Below are positions 12,836 through 25,394 of a stretch of 64,000 bases of DNA, one piece after another. The notes below the pieces were generated by a model. That model was not told the DNA's origin. It was given only the letters and a program-made list of their open reading frames with translations, and did not search any database. Position numbers and translations under genes: made by a program. This DNA comes from Pithys albifrons albifrons (taxonomy: Eukaryota > Chordata > Aves > Passeriformes > Thamnophilidae), in assembly GCF_047495875.1 (NCBI RefSeq), contig NC_092461.1, positions 60,438,299-60,502,298 on the forward strand, read 5' to 3'. Position 1 is the first letter of the stretch, and each line of letters begins with the position of its first letter.

Positions 12836-13340
12836 TATGACTAGAGTCATTCAAGCTCCAACTAAACATAAAGAAATAGTATAAAACTAAGTTAAAACTG
12901 GGGAGAAGTTAGGGAAGACTCCATCATAACTTCTGGGATTGGTTGACAGGATGAAACTGTCTTCTCCCCCATAGAGATACCTATTGAGTAAGAACAATAT
13001 TCTATGTGCACTAAATGATGATCTCAACCTAACTTTTACTGGTAGAGCATGCCAGTGTATTCCTTTGAATGAGTTCCTGCAGTCAGATACTGTCACCATC
13101 AGTCTTTAAACCTTAACCTGTCACACTTTTGTATTATCAGTGTGTATATAAATAGTGTTATTCCACAAAAAGTGTTCACAGGTGTTGGCAATTGCCTGCA
13201 CCAGGAAACATACTTGAATAAAAGTGTAGAGATCCAGGAGGTGGTCTCTCTCATGCTGTTGTGTGTGTGCCCCTGAACACGTTAGTTAATTCGCGCTCCT
13301 ATCCAGGTGGCTGCTCAGTGGAGAGTCCCCATAACAGGAC
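12836..13340 (+). mobile_element. Probable endogenous retrovirus LTR (termini unresolved)
   Basis: A TATA box (TATATAAATA, 13145-13154) is followed 63 bp later by a canonical AATAAA (13217-13222) and a GT/CT-rich U5-like stretch (GGTGGTCTCTCTCATGCTG). This is the promoter-to-polyadenylation layout of a compact retroviral LTR. No TG...CA termini or TSD could be fixed, so the coordinates are approximate. A diverged solo LTR is the best reading. No retroviral coding sequence adjoins it. Confidence 0.45.
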
Positions 13341-16300
13341 ACTGAGAGACTGGTCAGACACAAAGGTCTCAGCTTTTCTGGGGCGCTGTCAGACTAAAGA
13401 GACACAAATGAATTGTAGAAATCCTTGCTTTCACATGACAGACCCACCTCTTCAGTTTCTCACTTGGCTACAGAATATAGGACAGATTCCAGCTTAAATG
13501 TTCTTGAGTGATTTATGGGTATTAGACGTGCTATGGAATATCACTGAGTGAAGAACTACAGCAAACACTGTTTCACTTTTTTGTAAGCTACTGAAAAATG
13601 TAGTGTACCTTGGGTTTTTTTAGGTGTTATCTCTTCATTTTCTGAAAGCATCTTCAGTGATCTTACACAGATATTAACAAATTGGTATGCCTCTTATAAT
13701 ATTTCTACTCCTCTGCATTCCAGGTGTGCCATTTAATTGTAACCATTTCAAAGCTGATTTATGTTTGAAGAAAATCCATAGATTTCTTACTAAGCTCTGA
13801 AATCAGGATCAATACAAAGGGAAATTCTTTGGTAAGCCTTAAATTCACTAAAAGAAATGTTGACATGGCACACATAAATTGATGTGATGAAAAAAAACCT
13901 CATGAAAACAACACATAATGAAGAAAATTTCAATATTTGTAAGCCAAGATCTCCTGGTGAGGAAAGCAATTTCAATGAACCTCACTTTTCCCCATTAAAA
14001 GAAAATTTGTAATAATATTTCATTAATGAAATAACCCTACTTACTTAAAAGACTATCCTAGATCTCTGCTGATCTAGATTCAGAGAGATACATGCTTCTT
14101 GAGAATTAGTTGTAGTTATCAGAAAAATATTAATAGAATCTGAACTGATTATGTGCCATACTTAAGCAAGCTAATGAAGAACTCTGGTTTGCATCATCTT
14201 CTTTTCATATCTACAAAAAAATATTTTTCTGCAGGTCAGGCCTGTACTATAGCTGGTAATTCTTTGTAGTTGAAAATAAGAGAAATGCTCTTCTCTATTT
14301 CTGTCTATCACCATTACCTCCTGGATTGCTGAACACAACATCTCATTTACATTTTTTAGTTAGTGCTGCTTCTCTATCTTTTTCTTCTGTCATTCTGTCT
14401 TCTTTTACATGCTTTTTAAATTAAATCTTATTCTGTTCTTTCATTACTTATTAATGTTTTCATTGGAAAGCATGGTTTTCACTCTCCTCACAAAGCGAGT
14501 CAATTTATTTCAATAAACTCATCTAGACCCAGTTATCAGCAATAACACAAATAATCTTTTGTTAATTATGCAAATCGAAGTGACAATTTCAGAACACACA
14601 TTCCTAAAATAATCCAAATGGTCATACATGGAATGTGTCTTCTGCTTCATTAGAAAATGTGCTGACTATCAATATGACAGCATCTGAAAGAAACTATTTA
14701 CAACTTCTTACTAGAATACTTGAGCTAAGAAAGGATGGTCTCCCTATACATCCATAATGAAGAAGACTCTGAACATCAAAGTTAACCTTCTCATCTTGGC
14801 CAGCCCTGCAAGGCAGCCTACATTGACCATACAGGAGCTCAGATTCCTAATTTGGGTGCCTGAACTTAGGCAGTGCTAATAATCTCTATGCCTCTGCAAA
14901 TAGCCAGATCTCATTTAACAAAGTATTGAAAAAGACACTTTAACTGTACCTACTCTTTGAGCCATGTTCTCATAAAGAAGTTTCCTGGTGATACCTCCAA
15001 ACTTGTTACCTGTAAACCTCCATCCACATTTAGTCCTGCCTGCTACATTTCTTGGAAATTTGCTTTCACTGAGCAATGGTTTGAAGTGAAGGCTGACATT
15101 TTTTAAACTTTCTCTCAGTTCCTCATCTTTAAATAGCCAGGAGACTAATTTCTACCGCTTTCATTTCTACCATTATAAATAACAGCAGATTGTAATATCT
15201 ATTATTTCTTTAAGAAAATATTTAACAAATAAAATGTGAAAGCACCTCATTTTATATCTTCCTTTTGTTTTCTGATAGCTTCTGTATGCACTGAGCAATT
15301 CAAGGAACATAATTTTTTTCTTTCTGGTATTTACAAAGACATAGCTTACTTCTAGTTCTTCATTATGCCATAACACAGAAGAATACAGGTAAAAGTTTAC
15401 TTCTTTTTTCTAGGCTTCAATCATGTGGCCTAGATAAAAGTTATAGGAAATCTTAGCAGGATGGCATCTGTTACATGACTACTTCCAGGACCACCATGGC
15501 TTGCTGGCACATCAGTCTGAAAGGAAAGAGCACATAGGAGATAATTTACAGGTAAGAATCTCTTGCTTTCAGAGATGCTGCAACACAAGTCCAAGGGGCT
15601 ATGTGTGGAAGGGCTGTACACACTTTTACCAAACAGTGGTTGAGCTCAAGTGGCATCAGCAGCTTTACAGTTGTAATTTGAACCAAAACAGTCTGTATAG
15701 TGAAGTATAAAAGTAGCTCACACCAGTAAAAAGGTTCTGAGTAGCAAGTGGATGGGTACACAAAAAGAAATTATTTGGAAAACAAACTATTTCAGTGCTT
15801 GCATGAAGGGAAAAGTGAACTTTTTCAGAGCGGTTATTGAAGCTTTGAACTATCCTTTCCATCTGACTCAATGCTCTGTTTCAAGCTTCTCTTCTACTGT
15901 AACTTACTGGCTCTTTACTAATTATAGGTTAATATGTTAAGAAGCAGTTACACAGAATTGCCTTCTGTATATTGGATGTTACACATCAGCCTTTGGCTGC
16001 CTATCCCCACCACAACACCAGGCTGCTTGTGTAAGTGGTAAAATAGACACACTGGACAGTGAAGACAAACAGTCATCACCACTGCAGCCGCAACCCCACA
16101 GTGGCACAACCACAAAACTAGCATTCATAAAATAAGGAATTATATACCAAAAGCTGCCTATGCTGAAAAAATAGACTTTTCACATGCTGGAATTTTTAAA
16201 TATAAGTGAGAGCACATTTTCACCATGGTTCCACAGGAGGTAGCAGTGATATCTCAGCAGCTAAAATACTGTGATCGTACAACATTTTATGGCATATGGC

Positions 16301-17051
16301 ATTAGAACACAATCCTTTTTAATGTATAGACATCAGCTCAAAAAACAACCTAGAAAACTGAATATTGAGAAGATATTGCATTTAATTGAGGTATTTGAGA
16401 ATTACTGCAGAGAAGCAGATGCACTTTTCTTGTTGATTCTGTAGTGCTCCCACTTTCCCAGAGGTTCCTATGTATAAGACTGCACATGCTGGGTCATTAT
16501 CAGTTAGGTGAATACAGGGTCTTCCAAGTCTGTTGTATGTCTATGATGTCACACATGCCTTAGCATCACATTGTCTCTGATACTGAGGCACTGTCTCTGG
16601 GGCAGGATTAGTGGTAGATAACTGACCCATCCAGACAGCCACACTGGGATATGGTATTGTGGAGTATGAGAGAAGAATTGGAGGAACGGTACTCGATGCA
16701 GTATCAACATCACAGAATTAAAACAAGCAAAGAAAATCAGATGTGTTTCTCACATGGAAAGTCAATGCTATTCATTATTTTGTCCATTAATGCAGTGTCA
16801 TGTGCTTGTAAAGAAGGTAATATAAGCCATGCTTTTAAACACAGCCACTGATTTTCCACTGTAACTTTTTTTCATGTTCAAAACCTGTTGTGTAGTCATC
16901 ATGAATCCCAGTAAGCAAACAAGATTTCTTACTGCCTTCTTTCCTTCTCATATATATATATATTTATATATTAATATATATATATTTATATGTATATCCA
17001 TGTAGAGAATTTCTGATCAAGGGAAAAGAGGAATGAGCCCCTGATAAAGAG
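13341..17051. other. AT-rich non-coding DNA
   Basis: No gene or transposon was recognised. Numerous 60-80-codon open frames overlap on both strands around 15430-15940, which is typical of noncoding AT-rich DNA. An AT microsatellite lies at 16950-16998. Confidence 0.55.
16950..16998. repeat. (TA)n-rich low-complexity tract
   Basis: Alternating TA runs, interrupted by TTTATATATTA, extend over about 49 bp just upstream of the solo LTR at 17057. Confidence 0.9.
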
Positions 17052-17056
17052 CCTAC
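17052..17056 (+). repeat. Left target-site duplication CCTAC
   Basis: CCTAC directly precedes the LTR start TGTCCTAG and is repeated exactly after the LTR end at 17684-17688. The 5-bp duplication length identifies a retroviral integrase event, most like class III (ERV-L) or some class I elements. Confidence 0.9.
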
Positions 17057-17316
17057 TGTCCTAGTTCAGCTGGAGGGACCAGCTAACCCTGTGTGGTGGT
17101 GATCAAACCTGTGTATTCCACCCCCTCTATTCATTCCCCAAGGACAATGGGCCATTAGCAGCAGCTGCCCAGGGAGCCATTATCACTTCACACCCAGCCT
17201 GAGGGGGGCGGAGCTGCTAATGGGCCATCAACAGCTCAACAACCCCTGGCTCCCAGAGTTAATCACCCATTGTGTGAGTCCCCGCCCAGGGGGAGGGACT
17301 GAGTGCTCCCTGAGGG

Positions 17317-17324
17317 TACATAAG
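17317..17324 (+). promoter_or_regulatory. LTR TATA-like box
   Basis: TACATAAG lies about 290 bp upstream of the LTR polyadenylation signal and downstream of GC-rich U3. It is the likely transcription start region of the solo LTR. Confidence 0.55.
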
Positions 17325-17605
17325 TGGTGGGTAAGAAGACCTCAGGATCTTCTCGTCGGATCCAGAGCAGCAGCAGGACCTCGACAGCAGGAGATCACCG
17401 CTCTCGCCCAGACCACAGCCCTCGCCTGCACCAACAGGTTTTTCTTTTCCTTTTGCTCTGGACTTGGGGGAGCCACAGGGGTCTCAGCACAAGGGCAAAC
17501 AAACCTCCTTGGGTTTGTGCCCCAGGACACTGGGTTATACTGCTGGGGTATTGTGAGTTGAAAGCAATTTCCCTTGTGTATCAGTGTTGTTATTGTAATA
17601 TTATT

Positions 17606-17611
17606 ATTAAA
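17606..17611 (+). terminator. LTR polyadenylation signal ATTAAA
   Basis: ATTAAA in a TTATTATTAAATTTTAG context, 72 bp before the LTR end, is followed by a GT/CT-rich stretch (CTCTCTCGTGGTGAG) suitable as a downstream element. Confidence 0.65.
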
Positions 17612-17683
17612 TTTTAGCTCTGACTTATAATCTCTCTCGTGGTGAGTTCATTTCCCCTGCTGGTTCACCTTCAAACCAGCACA

Positions 17684-17688
17684 CCTAC
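17684..17688 (+). repeat. Right target-site duplication CCTAC
   Basis: Exact copy of 17052-17056, directly following the terminal CA of the LTR. Confidence 0.9.
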
Positions 17689-20600
17689 TAACTGGGTAAA
17701 GGTTTTTATTCTTATTTCTATTCTTCTATTGTTTTAATTTGTGTTTACAAGAAGCATCTCTTGCTAAGAACATTTTCCTACATTATTTTGGTGTTTTGAT
17801 TAGTTAGTTTATTAATATCCAAGATATTTAACATGAGTTTACATGAGTTTTAAGAGCTGTTGTGTGGGTATAATGGGAATATGGAGGGTACTGAACTAAA
17901 AATACATATACAGATAATACATTTTACTTGTGCACATCAGCATCTAGCACTGATAAAACACAAAGTACAATGTTAAACTTGATTTTGCAAGGCGGAAATG
18001 CATTGCACCAAAATAATTTTACTATTTATTAATTTCTTAATAAAACTGCAAGTGCAAATACAGAATTACATCAGACTCAAAAATACTTTCAATGTTCCTT
18101 TAGCAGAACTATCAAGGAATAGATTTACTATTATTCCTTAACCAAATTTCCTTACTTGCTGATACAGCCAGGATTTTTTAAGCTCAGTACAAACTAATTA
18201 CTTTTTAATATTTTCTTGCATTCATGATAACATACCTCTCCCTGATTTATAAAGAATTTTTTTCCAACCTTTACAGTGTCCACTATGTAGTTTCTTTATA
18301 GTCAGAAGGAAATTACAGACTCCACTCCGGAAAATAATGAAAATGAAAAAAAAAAAAATTAAAACCCCCAGATCTTTATAGCCAGCTGCAGTTACAGTAT
18401 CTGGGCATTTTTTAGATATCTTACTAATTTTGAAAAAAAACCTCCAAGGATCTGTAACGTCTGTTTCAAGTAACACATATCTAGCATGGAACCTTTATAG
18501 CTGCATAGTCCCTCAGTTGTATACCAGTGATCTATTAATTGGCAAGAGTTATTTCCATATCCATTTTCCTTTGAGGCCTCATTGAGTCATCAGTTACATG
18601 GTAAAAATTTAGAGCTTACAAGCCTGAAACTCAGTGTTCCATAGAGCCACAGAAAATATACTAAGTATTGCAATTCCAGTCATCATTCCTACATGGGCCT
18701 GGAATTTCTGCTTGACTCAACTTTTACTCAACATACAGTAATTCAGGCTTGTCTCTTCTGCTTTTCAGGATTTCTTAGGCCTTCAAAAACGTGCGGGCAT
18801 GCATGTTCACTTCTTCAAATAAACTTAGTGATACCTGTGAGCACTCAGCAGTTCTCTCATAACACTGTGGCAAGCTCAAAAAGAAAAAAAAAACTCAAGC
18901 CAAAACAGAGATATTTATTAACATAGGTCACATCTAAACTTTGAAACTCATCATCATGTGGCAGCTTAGATGACAAGTGTTGTTATGGGACAAAAATTAA
19001 CAAAGGAAAAAATTATCAAGAGAGCAAACACAAATACATCTCTCATGCCCAAGGAAGCCCATGAACTACAGATTGCCAGAACCTGGGAAATTATATCAAG
19101 ATGCTGGGTTAGGGGCTCCAGGAGGCGTGATGCAGGCGTGCTCTCAGGGTCCAGTGACTGACAGTTGCTCCAGGGTTGTCCCAGGACACTCGCAGGGCTG
19201 AGGGCTGCCTTAGGTCATCACCTGGTCTGCACGAAATTCAACCTGTTGCTACACACACACACACACAGCCCCCCTGAGTGTCCAAGGCAATAATTAATAA
19301 AATAATCCGGTGTCTCACAGAAGTAAATCCAGTTGCCTTGTTCTTCTGTTCCCACTGAAGCACTCCTGCTGTCTATTTACAGATAAACAGTAATGAAGTA
19401 GATTTATGTCTCTATTCTTTATGTTCTGCATAATACATAGTAAAGTTTTCATACCTGAAATGTAGGAGAAAAAATAGAGAAAGTAATTGTATTATAAAAT
19501 TATAATGTAATGCTAATTTCTGAAAGCACTCCAGGAATCATACAATGAGGCAATGAGGCATATGGTACTCACTCTTTGAGACCAAAACCCACCCCATGAA
19601 ATGCTAAAAGCTAATCATGTAGATTATTTGCTGTTGGCCCTTGATGGTGATTTGGCATTTGACCAGTGAGTAATTCACAGATCAGGAAGGAGGTTTACTT
19701 CCTGATTAGATGGATAACAAACATTTTAAACAGATGCTCAACATGAATACAAACCAATAATAATGTACTTCCACTGTGAACTTTTGAAATTTATAATTTC
19801 ACAGATACTGCATAGTAGCTGAAACGCTTACTGGCAATTGCTGATTGGATCACATAGATAAAATGAAATAACCATTCTATTTTTATGTTTAAGGGTATAC
19901 ATATATCCCTTTCATTGTCAGGGTCCTCATTAGACCCTTCCCACTCTGAAGTAGCCTGATAATGTGTAGCAAACCCCATAGGTATAAATTCAACACCTGA
20001 GTTATTTTCACTGTTTTCTCTAAGAAAAGACACTAGTTTTATGGACAATGTTTCCAATTTTCCTCCATAGAGTACCATTAGTATTTGCAAAAGTTATTAA
20101 AGAAATCATGCCTGAATTGAGATAGTTAATATATCTCTTAAAACACCAGAATTTTAGGACCTGTTTGTCCCTGAGATTTCAGTGTGACTCATGAGCTTTT
20201 TGCAGAGAATTCAAATGACATAATCTATGAATTCTTTTTCTTTTTTTTGTCTGTATTAAATGTCAGAATTTTTCACATAATTAATATTTCTCTCCTATTT
20301 AATTGGATCTGACCACATAATTTCCAAAATTCAGTGAAGACTTTATTAAGCAAAAGTGGAAATTATACAGATTGTATAGGTTAATATGAGCCTCATTACA
20401 GAAATTAAGATACATAGGCAATTTGACAATTCGGTGGTATGTTAACATCAGAAAAGAAAATGCAGTCAGTGATAGTGGAAGGGACAACTTCAAGTAATTA
20501 GAGTTGATGATGGCTTCTACATTGAGTATAGCCACTCAAATAAAAAATGTTCTCCAAACCTGAAAATAACTATTCCTTTTGCTGTAATGCACTGAATAAT

Positions 20601-21494
20601 AGATAAGATACATTACAAACATGTATCAACAGGTAATGCTGAAATTAAATATTATAACTTTACTATTTACCAATAGTGTTGTGTTACTTTTGGTCACTTG
20701 TATTAAAAAGAGTCGTCAAAAAGCATTTCAAAAGATTAGAGAATTTGAATGATTTTTATATGAAAGAACAAATTCTGACAAGACAGGCATTTCTAAAATC
20801 AATATTTTAGAAGGAGACTGCTTAAATGTGTGTAAATTATTTCATGATGAATGGTCCTAGGAATAAGTAAAATATTTTTTTAAAATGTTACATTTAAAAT
20901 TAGTGAGAAGAATGTGTTTACAGGCATCATTGGCATCACTCACAAAAGCCAACCATGTAGGTAATGAAAATATTCAGGTAAAGAATATTTAAGTAAAGAT
21001 AATGTTGTTTCCTTTTAGTATAGTCAAAATAATTCATAAGGTATTCTAGACCTAATACACTACCTGAGTCAGCCATTGAAAAGGAATGTGGAGGGTGCTG
21101 AACTCCTGGTAATTCTATTAAATTTAAAACTCTGATTTTAAAAAGTGTGGGAAGAGTATTAATGCAGAACAACTGAAGTTTGAAAAAGGAAAAATTGATT
21201 TTATTTTTTTTAAGGTAATCAAGATCAGCTGTGATTAAAAAAGCAGTAAGACGTATACCAAGAAAACTAAAGTCATGCAGGAAAAGGAAACATCCACTGG
21301 GGCAAAGAAAAGAAGATAAAATGAACAACAGTGTAGTTATTATATAAACATTGAGGAGATAATTTTAAAGGAAAATAGTCATAATATTATAGAAGCAATA
21401 ATGAATTCAACTGAGAAAATTCAGAAAGTATTCAAAATAATTTATTGGAATAGAACAAGAAAAACAGTTTTATGGACAAGCACATAATATGACA
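17689..21494. other. AT-rich non-coding DNA
   Basis: No gene is supported. A GC-richer patch at 19110-19300 ends in an (AC)8 run (19251-19267), and I cannot assign it to a family. The minus-strand frames at 19791-20090 and 20936-21328 are AT-driven with no recognisable domains. Confidence 0.55.
19251..19267 (+). repeat. (AC)8 microsatellite
   Basis: Eight AC dinucleotides follow TTGCT and precede AGCCCCCC. Confidence 0.9.
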
Positions 21495-22125
21495 AATACA
21501 CAAGCCCTTCTGGCAAATAAGGCCAAGGATGTCCTGGGCCGAATTAGGAGGAGTGTTGCCAGCAGGTGGAGAAAGGTGATCCCGTCCCTCTGCTCAGCCC
21601 TGAGGAGACCATACAAGCAGAGCTGGGTCCAGTTGTGGACTCCCTGCTACAAGAGAAACACATACAGACTTACTGGAGAGAATCCAGTGAAGAGCTATTA
21701 AGAACATTAAGGGACTGGGGCATTTTTCTTATGAGAAAATGCTAAGACTGTTCATCCCTATAAAGAAAAGGCTCGAGGAGGATCTTATTAATATCTATAA
21801 ATACCTGAAAGGAGGGGGCAAAGAGGACAGAGCCAGGCTCTTTCCAGTGGTGCCCATGACAAGACCAAAGAAAATGAGCACAAACTGAAACATTGGCGGT
21901 TTCCTCTGAAAATGAGGAAACATCTTTTCACTGTGAGGGTGACTGAGCACTGGCAAAAGTTTTCCACAGAGGTCCTGGAGCCTTCCTTCTTAGAAATATT
22001 CAAAAGCTATCTGAACATGATCCTGGGCCACTGGCCCAAGGTGGCCCTGCTTGAGCACGGAAGTCGTATCCAATGACCTCCAGAGGTTCCTTCCCACCTG
22101 ACCTACTTTGTGATTTTGAGTGAGG
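21495..22125 (+). mobile_element. CR1 LINE 3' segment (plus strand)
   Basis: Alignable landmarks are AATAAGGCCAAGGATGTCCT, GCCAGCAGGTGGAGAAAGG, CTGAAAGGAGGGGGCAAAG, GAGGAAACATCTTTTCACTG and the terminal GGTTCCTTCCCACCTGACC. It starts at the same CR1 position at which the split CR1 near 54244 resumes. Stops and indels throughout make it a dead 5'-truncated copy. The terminal octamers have decayed to TGTGATTTTGAG. Confidence 0.9.
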
Positions 22126-23469
22126 AAAGGTGTTGGAATCATGAACAAGTGGGAGATATTTATTGAACAGGAAATCTCTACCTGAGCACTTGGGGAAAGG
22201 GACTTACAGCATCAAGAATGGAACTACTGAAAAAAATATATCTTTTAAGGATGTAGGATACATTTGGAAGAACTTTGCATAGAATCACTCAGGTTTAGTT
22301 CTCGGCTGGAGGGAGAAAGGAAGATCAGATGAATGGAGACATAGCAGTAGAAAAAGAAGTAATTAAGAGTAAGAGAAGAGACAGCTTGGTGAATATATGT
22401 CCTAAAACTAATAACAAAAGCAGTGAATTTACTGAGAGTATTTTATTTTACACAGCTAGAAATAGATAAGGCAAAAAAAGAAAACCAACAAAAATTTGAA
22501 ATTTTAATAAAACAATAAACTTTAGCAATAAATTATTACACTCAAATTACTCACACAGCAGATCAAACTGGATACAACAGGAATAATATAAACCTGTGTT
22601 GCGCGCTGCCTTAAATACCTTACTCCATGTAATGTATAGGACTTTTCATTTGCAATTTAGCAGCCTGCTTTTCACTTGCAGCTCTGCAGTCACTCAGGTT
22701 GTCCTGTATTTTTCAAAGCTTCTCTAACAGTTATTTTCCCTTGCTCTCGTTCAATTGGACCTGAAATCTTACACCTGCAAATTCGAAAACTATTTTAGAG
22801 GAATATTGTTAGGGAATTCACCCTGCAAAGGCATCTCAACATCCTTTGTGCATCACGTGGACTCTTGACCCCCAGGAAGGTCTGTCTAAACACAGACATC
22901 ATGAATGGTCCCAACAACTCCTGTCCATGTGAGACTCTGCTGAACTGAGAAACAAAGGAAACTGGTGAGAAGCACTTGAAATCTTGTGTTTGTCTGTGAA
23001 AGCTGTCTGGAATTTGTAGGTAAGCAAAAGACTAAAGAATCTTGAAACCTGAGAGGGGCATACTAAGATTAATACTGTAGCAGAGAGATCAGTAAAGAGC
23101 CCTCTACCTAGAGAGCCAAGATATACTGAGATAAACTGAGGATTTTTGAAAGATAAACTGAGGTGTATCTTTAAAAAACAGATAACAGATTTGCCAAGGT
23201 CAAGAAATAAAGAATCACTATGCCAAGTTGTGATCACTAGGTACAGTTTAAAGATAATCAAGATACAGTCACAGTCTAGATTAATATTTTACTTTTCTGC
23301 TCAGTAAGAATAATTACACTGAGCATAAGGGTAAAGACAGGATGGAGAAAGGGAAATAAGAGAACAGAAAGGAACAGGACTTCAACCAAAGTATAATCAA
23401 ACTTCAGGCCAGCCTGCTGTGTTATGGTGTGCTTTATAGGAAACTAGTGTTTGAGCTTGGTAAGGAAGG
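22126..23469. other. AT-rich non-coding DNA
   Basis: No gene, transposon terminus or array was recognised. A minus-strand 120-codon frame (22899-23261) has no family resemblance. Confidence 0.55.
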
Positions 23470-24140
23470 GATTAGAACAAAAGTTGAATGACCTTGAGGA
23501 CCCAAGTATTACAAATGGAAAGGAATTCAAGAGTCCAAAGGATAAGGTCATGCACTTAAAGACTAATAACACGAATCTCTGTTATAATTTTGGAAGGTCA
23601 TTCACTGAGAATGACAGAGGAGGAAAACTTGTGTATGCAGATCAGTCATAGGAAATCTGGATGCTGTGATGCATCTGTGAAAAAACAAGGAAGGATATAT
23701 CCACCAAGGAATAAAATAAAGTGCTTTATACGAGCAATTTGTCAGGCTCCATGTATAAAAGTAGCTGTCCATGTCCAGGGAATCGGGATTTAGAATGGGA
23801 CAGAGGCACAGAAAGTCTGCTAGGAAAATCACAAGAATAAACTATTTTTGTATAATAAATGACAGCAACTGGATTTTTTTAGCAAATCAGAGGTTGAGAT
23901 ACTCTCTAAAAATGTCTTGAGGGTCTTTCTTCGTTTAAAATCAGGAAGATACTGCAGCTGTTTAAACTAAAGAACAGAGGTGAAAAAGTCATAAATTGTT
24001 ATGACAGTACTGAGGCTGCAAATTAAAAGAAGATTTTTTAACAACAAACATGAGACAATAAAGTAGATTTATAGTAAAAATTCTTGGGGGAAATCTTAAA
24101 TATTTTATGTCAGAGTTTCCACAATTTATGAAAGGAATTA
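23470..24140 (+). mobile_element. Old, highly diverged CR1 LINE (plus strand)
   Basis: Order and wording of landmarks match an ancient CR1 subfamily of the reptile type: GGTCATGCACTTAAAGACTA, then TGACAGAGGAGGAAAACTTG, then GATGCATCTGTGAAAAAAC, and later GAAGATACTGCAGCTGTTTA. Divergence is clearly greater than in the copies at 9290 and 21495, and large parts between landmarks are deleted. Boundaries are approximate. Confidence 0.6.
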
Positions 24141-25086
24141 TATGACCTTGCATTATTCCAGGCTTTTGTAATATACATTCCTGGAAGTTCTTTCAGTCTC
24201 TTTTAGATAAGATCCAAGTTATCTAGACAAAGGGCAAAACTATCACTGACCTCATTGCCTTCTGCAAAAGATCCCAGCTAATCTTAACATCAGTGAAATT
24301 CTGTCAGAACAGATCTGTGTGTACAAATATTTTGCAAATTCTGCTCATTAGTTATTTCTTGATAAGGCTGAGGATGATAACACAGGTTTGAAGAGAAAGG
24401 TTAAAAATAGCAAGTGCCTCAAGCTATAGCTATGGATAATACCCAGATATCTTTCCTTCAAAGCTGAGAGCTTTTTCTATCCTTTTAGAAAACTGTATAT
24501 GTGGAAGGTGTTGACTATGGTCCATAAAGGAAGTGTATTAGGCACAGGAATTATTCAGTTAGAAAGTTGCTGTGCAGATTTCCTATGTACTGCCATAGTT
24601 TTTCCTTTAATACAAAGTTGTAATAAGAAATTACTTTATCTGTGTGTCTGTATATCTATCAAAAGGATATTTTACTGTTCTGGTTGCCACATGCCCAAGA
24701 CTGTGCTAAATGCTGAGTGGCATCCTAAAGAAATTGTTCTTGACTATGGATAGATAATAGGATTTTACACAGTCACATGCACATGCACATGCAACATGCA
24801 CAAACACACACAGCCCAAACAGCCCATAAATCACCTGGCCCAAGAGTCTGAGTGCTTAAAATATGTGTTCTGTCTCTGGTCCCCAGATGGTAGGATGATG
24901 TCTAGGCTTCACAAATGAAGATTTGGGAAGGGCTCTCCCCACATGGGTGTGCTCTTCCAGCCTGCGCTGTGGATTTTTTAGGTGAGGCACAGCATGTGCA
25001 GAAGTGGCCCCACCCTTTAACTACTAAGGTTCATCTGCCAGGGCCGAGCAAGCTTGGACAGTGACAGCAAAGTCCTCAGGACTAGA
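24141..25086. other. Unique non-coding DNA
   Basis: Nothing recognisable except a small CACATG-type repeat at 24774-24800 next to the 5S pseudogene. Confidence 0.55.
24774..24800 (+). repeat. (CACATG)n short repeat
   Basis: CACATG units (three in register, a fourth offset by an extra A), then CA-rich sequence, form a short imperfect array. Confidence 0.8.
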
Positions 25087-25201
25087 ACCTACAGCACCCA
25101 GTATTCCCAGAAGATCTCCCATCCAAGTCCTAACCAAGGCTGACCCTGCTTAGCTTCCAAGATCACAAGGGATGGGGTGTCAGGGTGGCATTTAACTGCT
25201 T
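25087..25201 (-). pseudogene. 5S rRNA pseudogene
   Basis: Read on the minus strand, the segment follows vertebrate 5S rRNA from its 5' part (CCACCCTGA) to its 3' part (GGGTGCTGTAGG). The internal promoter is largely kept: the A-box region AAGCTAAGCAGGGTC and the C-box core TTGGATGGGAGA are intact. Substitutions occur at the 5' terminus (the first ten or so bases are lost or replaced), in the intermediate region (CATCCCTTGTGATCTTGG) and in the loop near GATCTTCTGG. Length is about 115 bp against 120 for the functional gene. It is a dispersed single copy, not part of an rDNA array, and lacks an oligo-T terminator directly at its 3' end. A 5S-derived SINE head is the alternative, but no tRNA or Deu-like body was recognised downstream. 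Confidence 0.88.
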
Positions 25202-25340
25202 GAATTCCCCAGATAGTAATGTGTCATACAGCTCACAGGACTGAAAAGAAAACGTGGCAAACACCAGAAACCACATGGATCCAATAAAAATGTGTTTACT
25301 TTGGTTTTTTCCATAGCAAAAGACAGACCTTCTCATCTAT

Positions 25341-25394
25341 GATCCTTATGGAACCCTTCCAACTTGATATATTCTACAATTCCATGATTCTATC
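25341..25394 (+). mobile_element. CR1 3'-terminal fragment (plus strand)
   Basis: GATCCTTATGGAACCCTTCC followed by AACTTGATATATTC and CCATGATTCTAT is the last ~50 bp of CR1, ending in the characteristic octamer-like GATTCTAT. It lies about 140 bp from the 5S pseudogene. No larger body is recognisable. Confidence 0.75.

Larger units (their letters stand above)
17057..17683 (+). mobile_element. Solo LTR of an endogenous retrovirus (627 bp)
   Basis: It starts TGTCCTAGTTCAGC and ends CAAACCAGCACA (TG...CA) with a perfect CCTAC duplication on both sides. U3 carries a GC box (GGGGCGGAG, about 17206). A TATA-like TACATAAG lies at 17317-17324. A polyadenylation signal ATTAAA is at 17606-17611, giving R-U5 at the 3' part. 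U3 also has a 14/15 inverted repeat (17148-17162 against 17213-17227) and a nearby direct copy. No internal genes are present, so the provirus collapsed by LTR-LTR recombination. The 113-codon frame within it (17220-17561) is not a gene. Confidence 0.92.

Noticed and set aside
17220..17617. Overlapping open frames of 62-113 codons
   Set aside because: They lie inside the solo LTR (GC-rich U3/R/U5) and do not match retroviral proteins.
20936..21328. 130-codon minus-strand open frame
   Set aside because: AT-rich, no motif, no neighbours. Consistent with chance in noncoding DNA.
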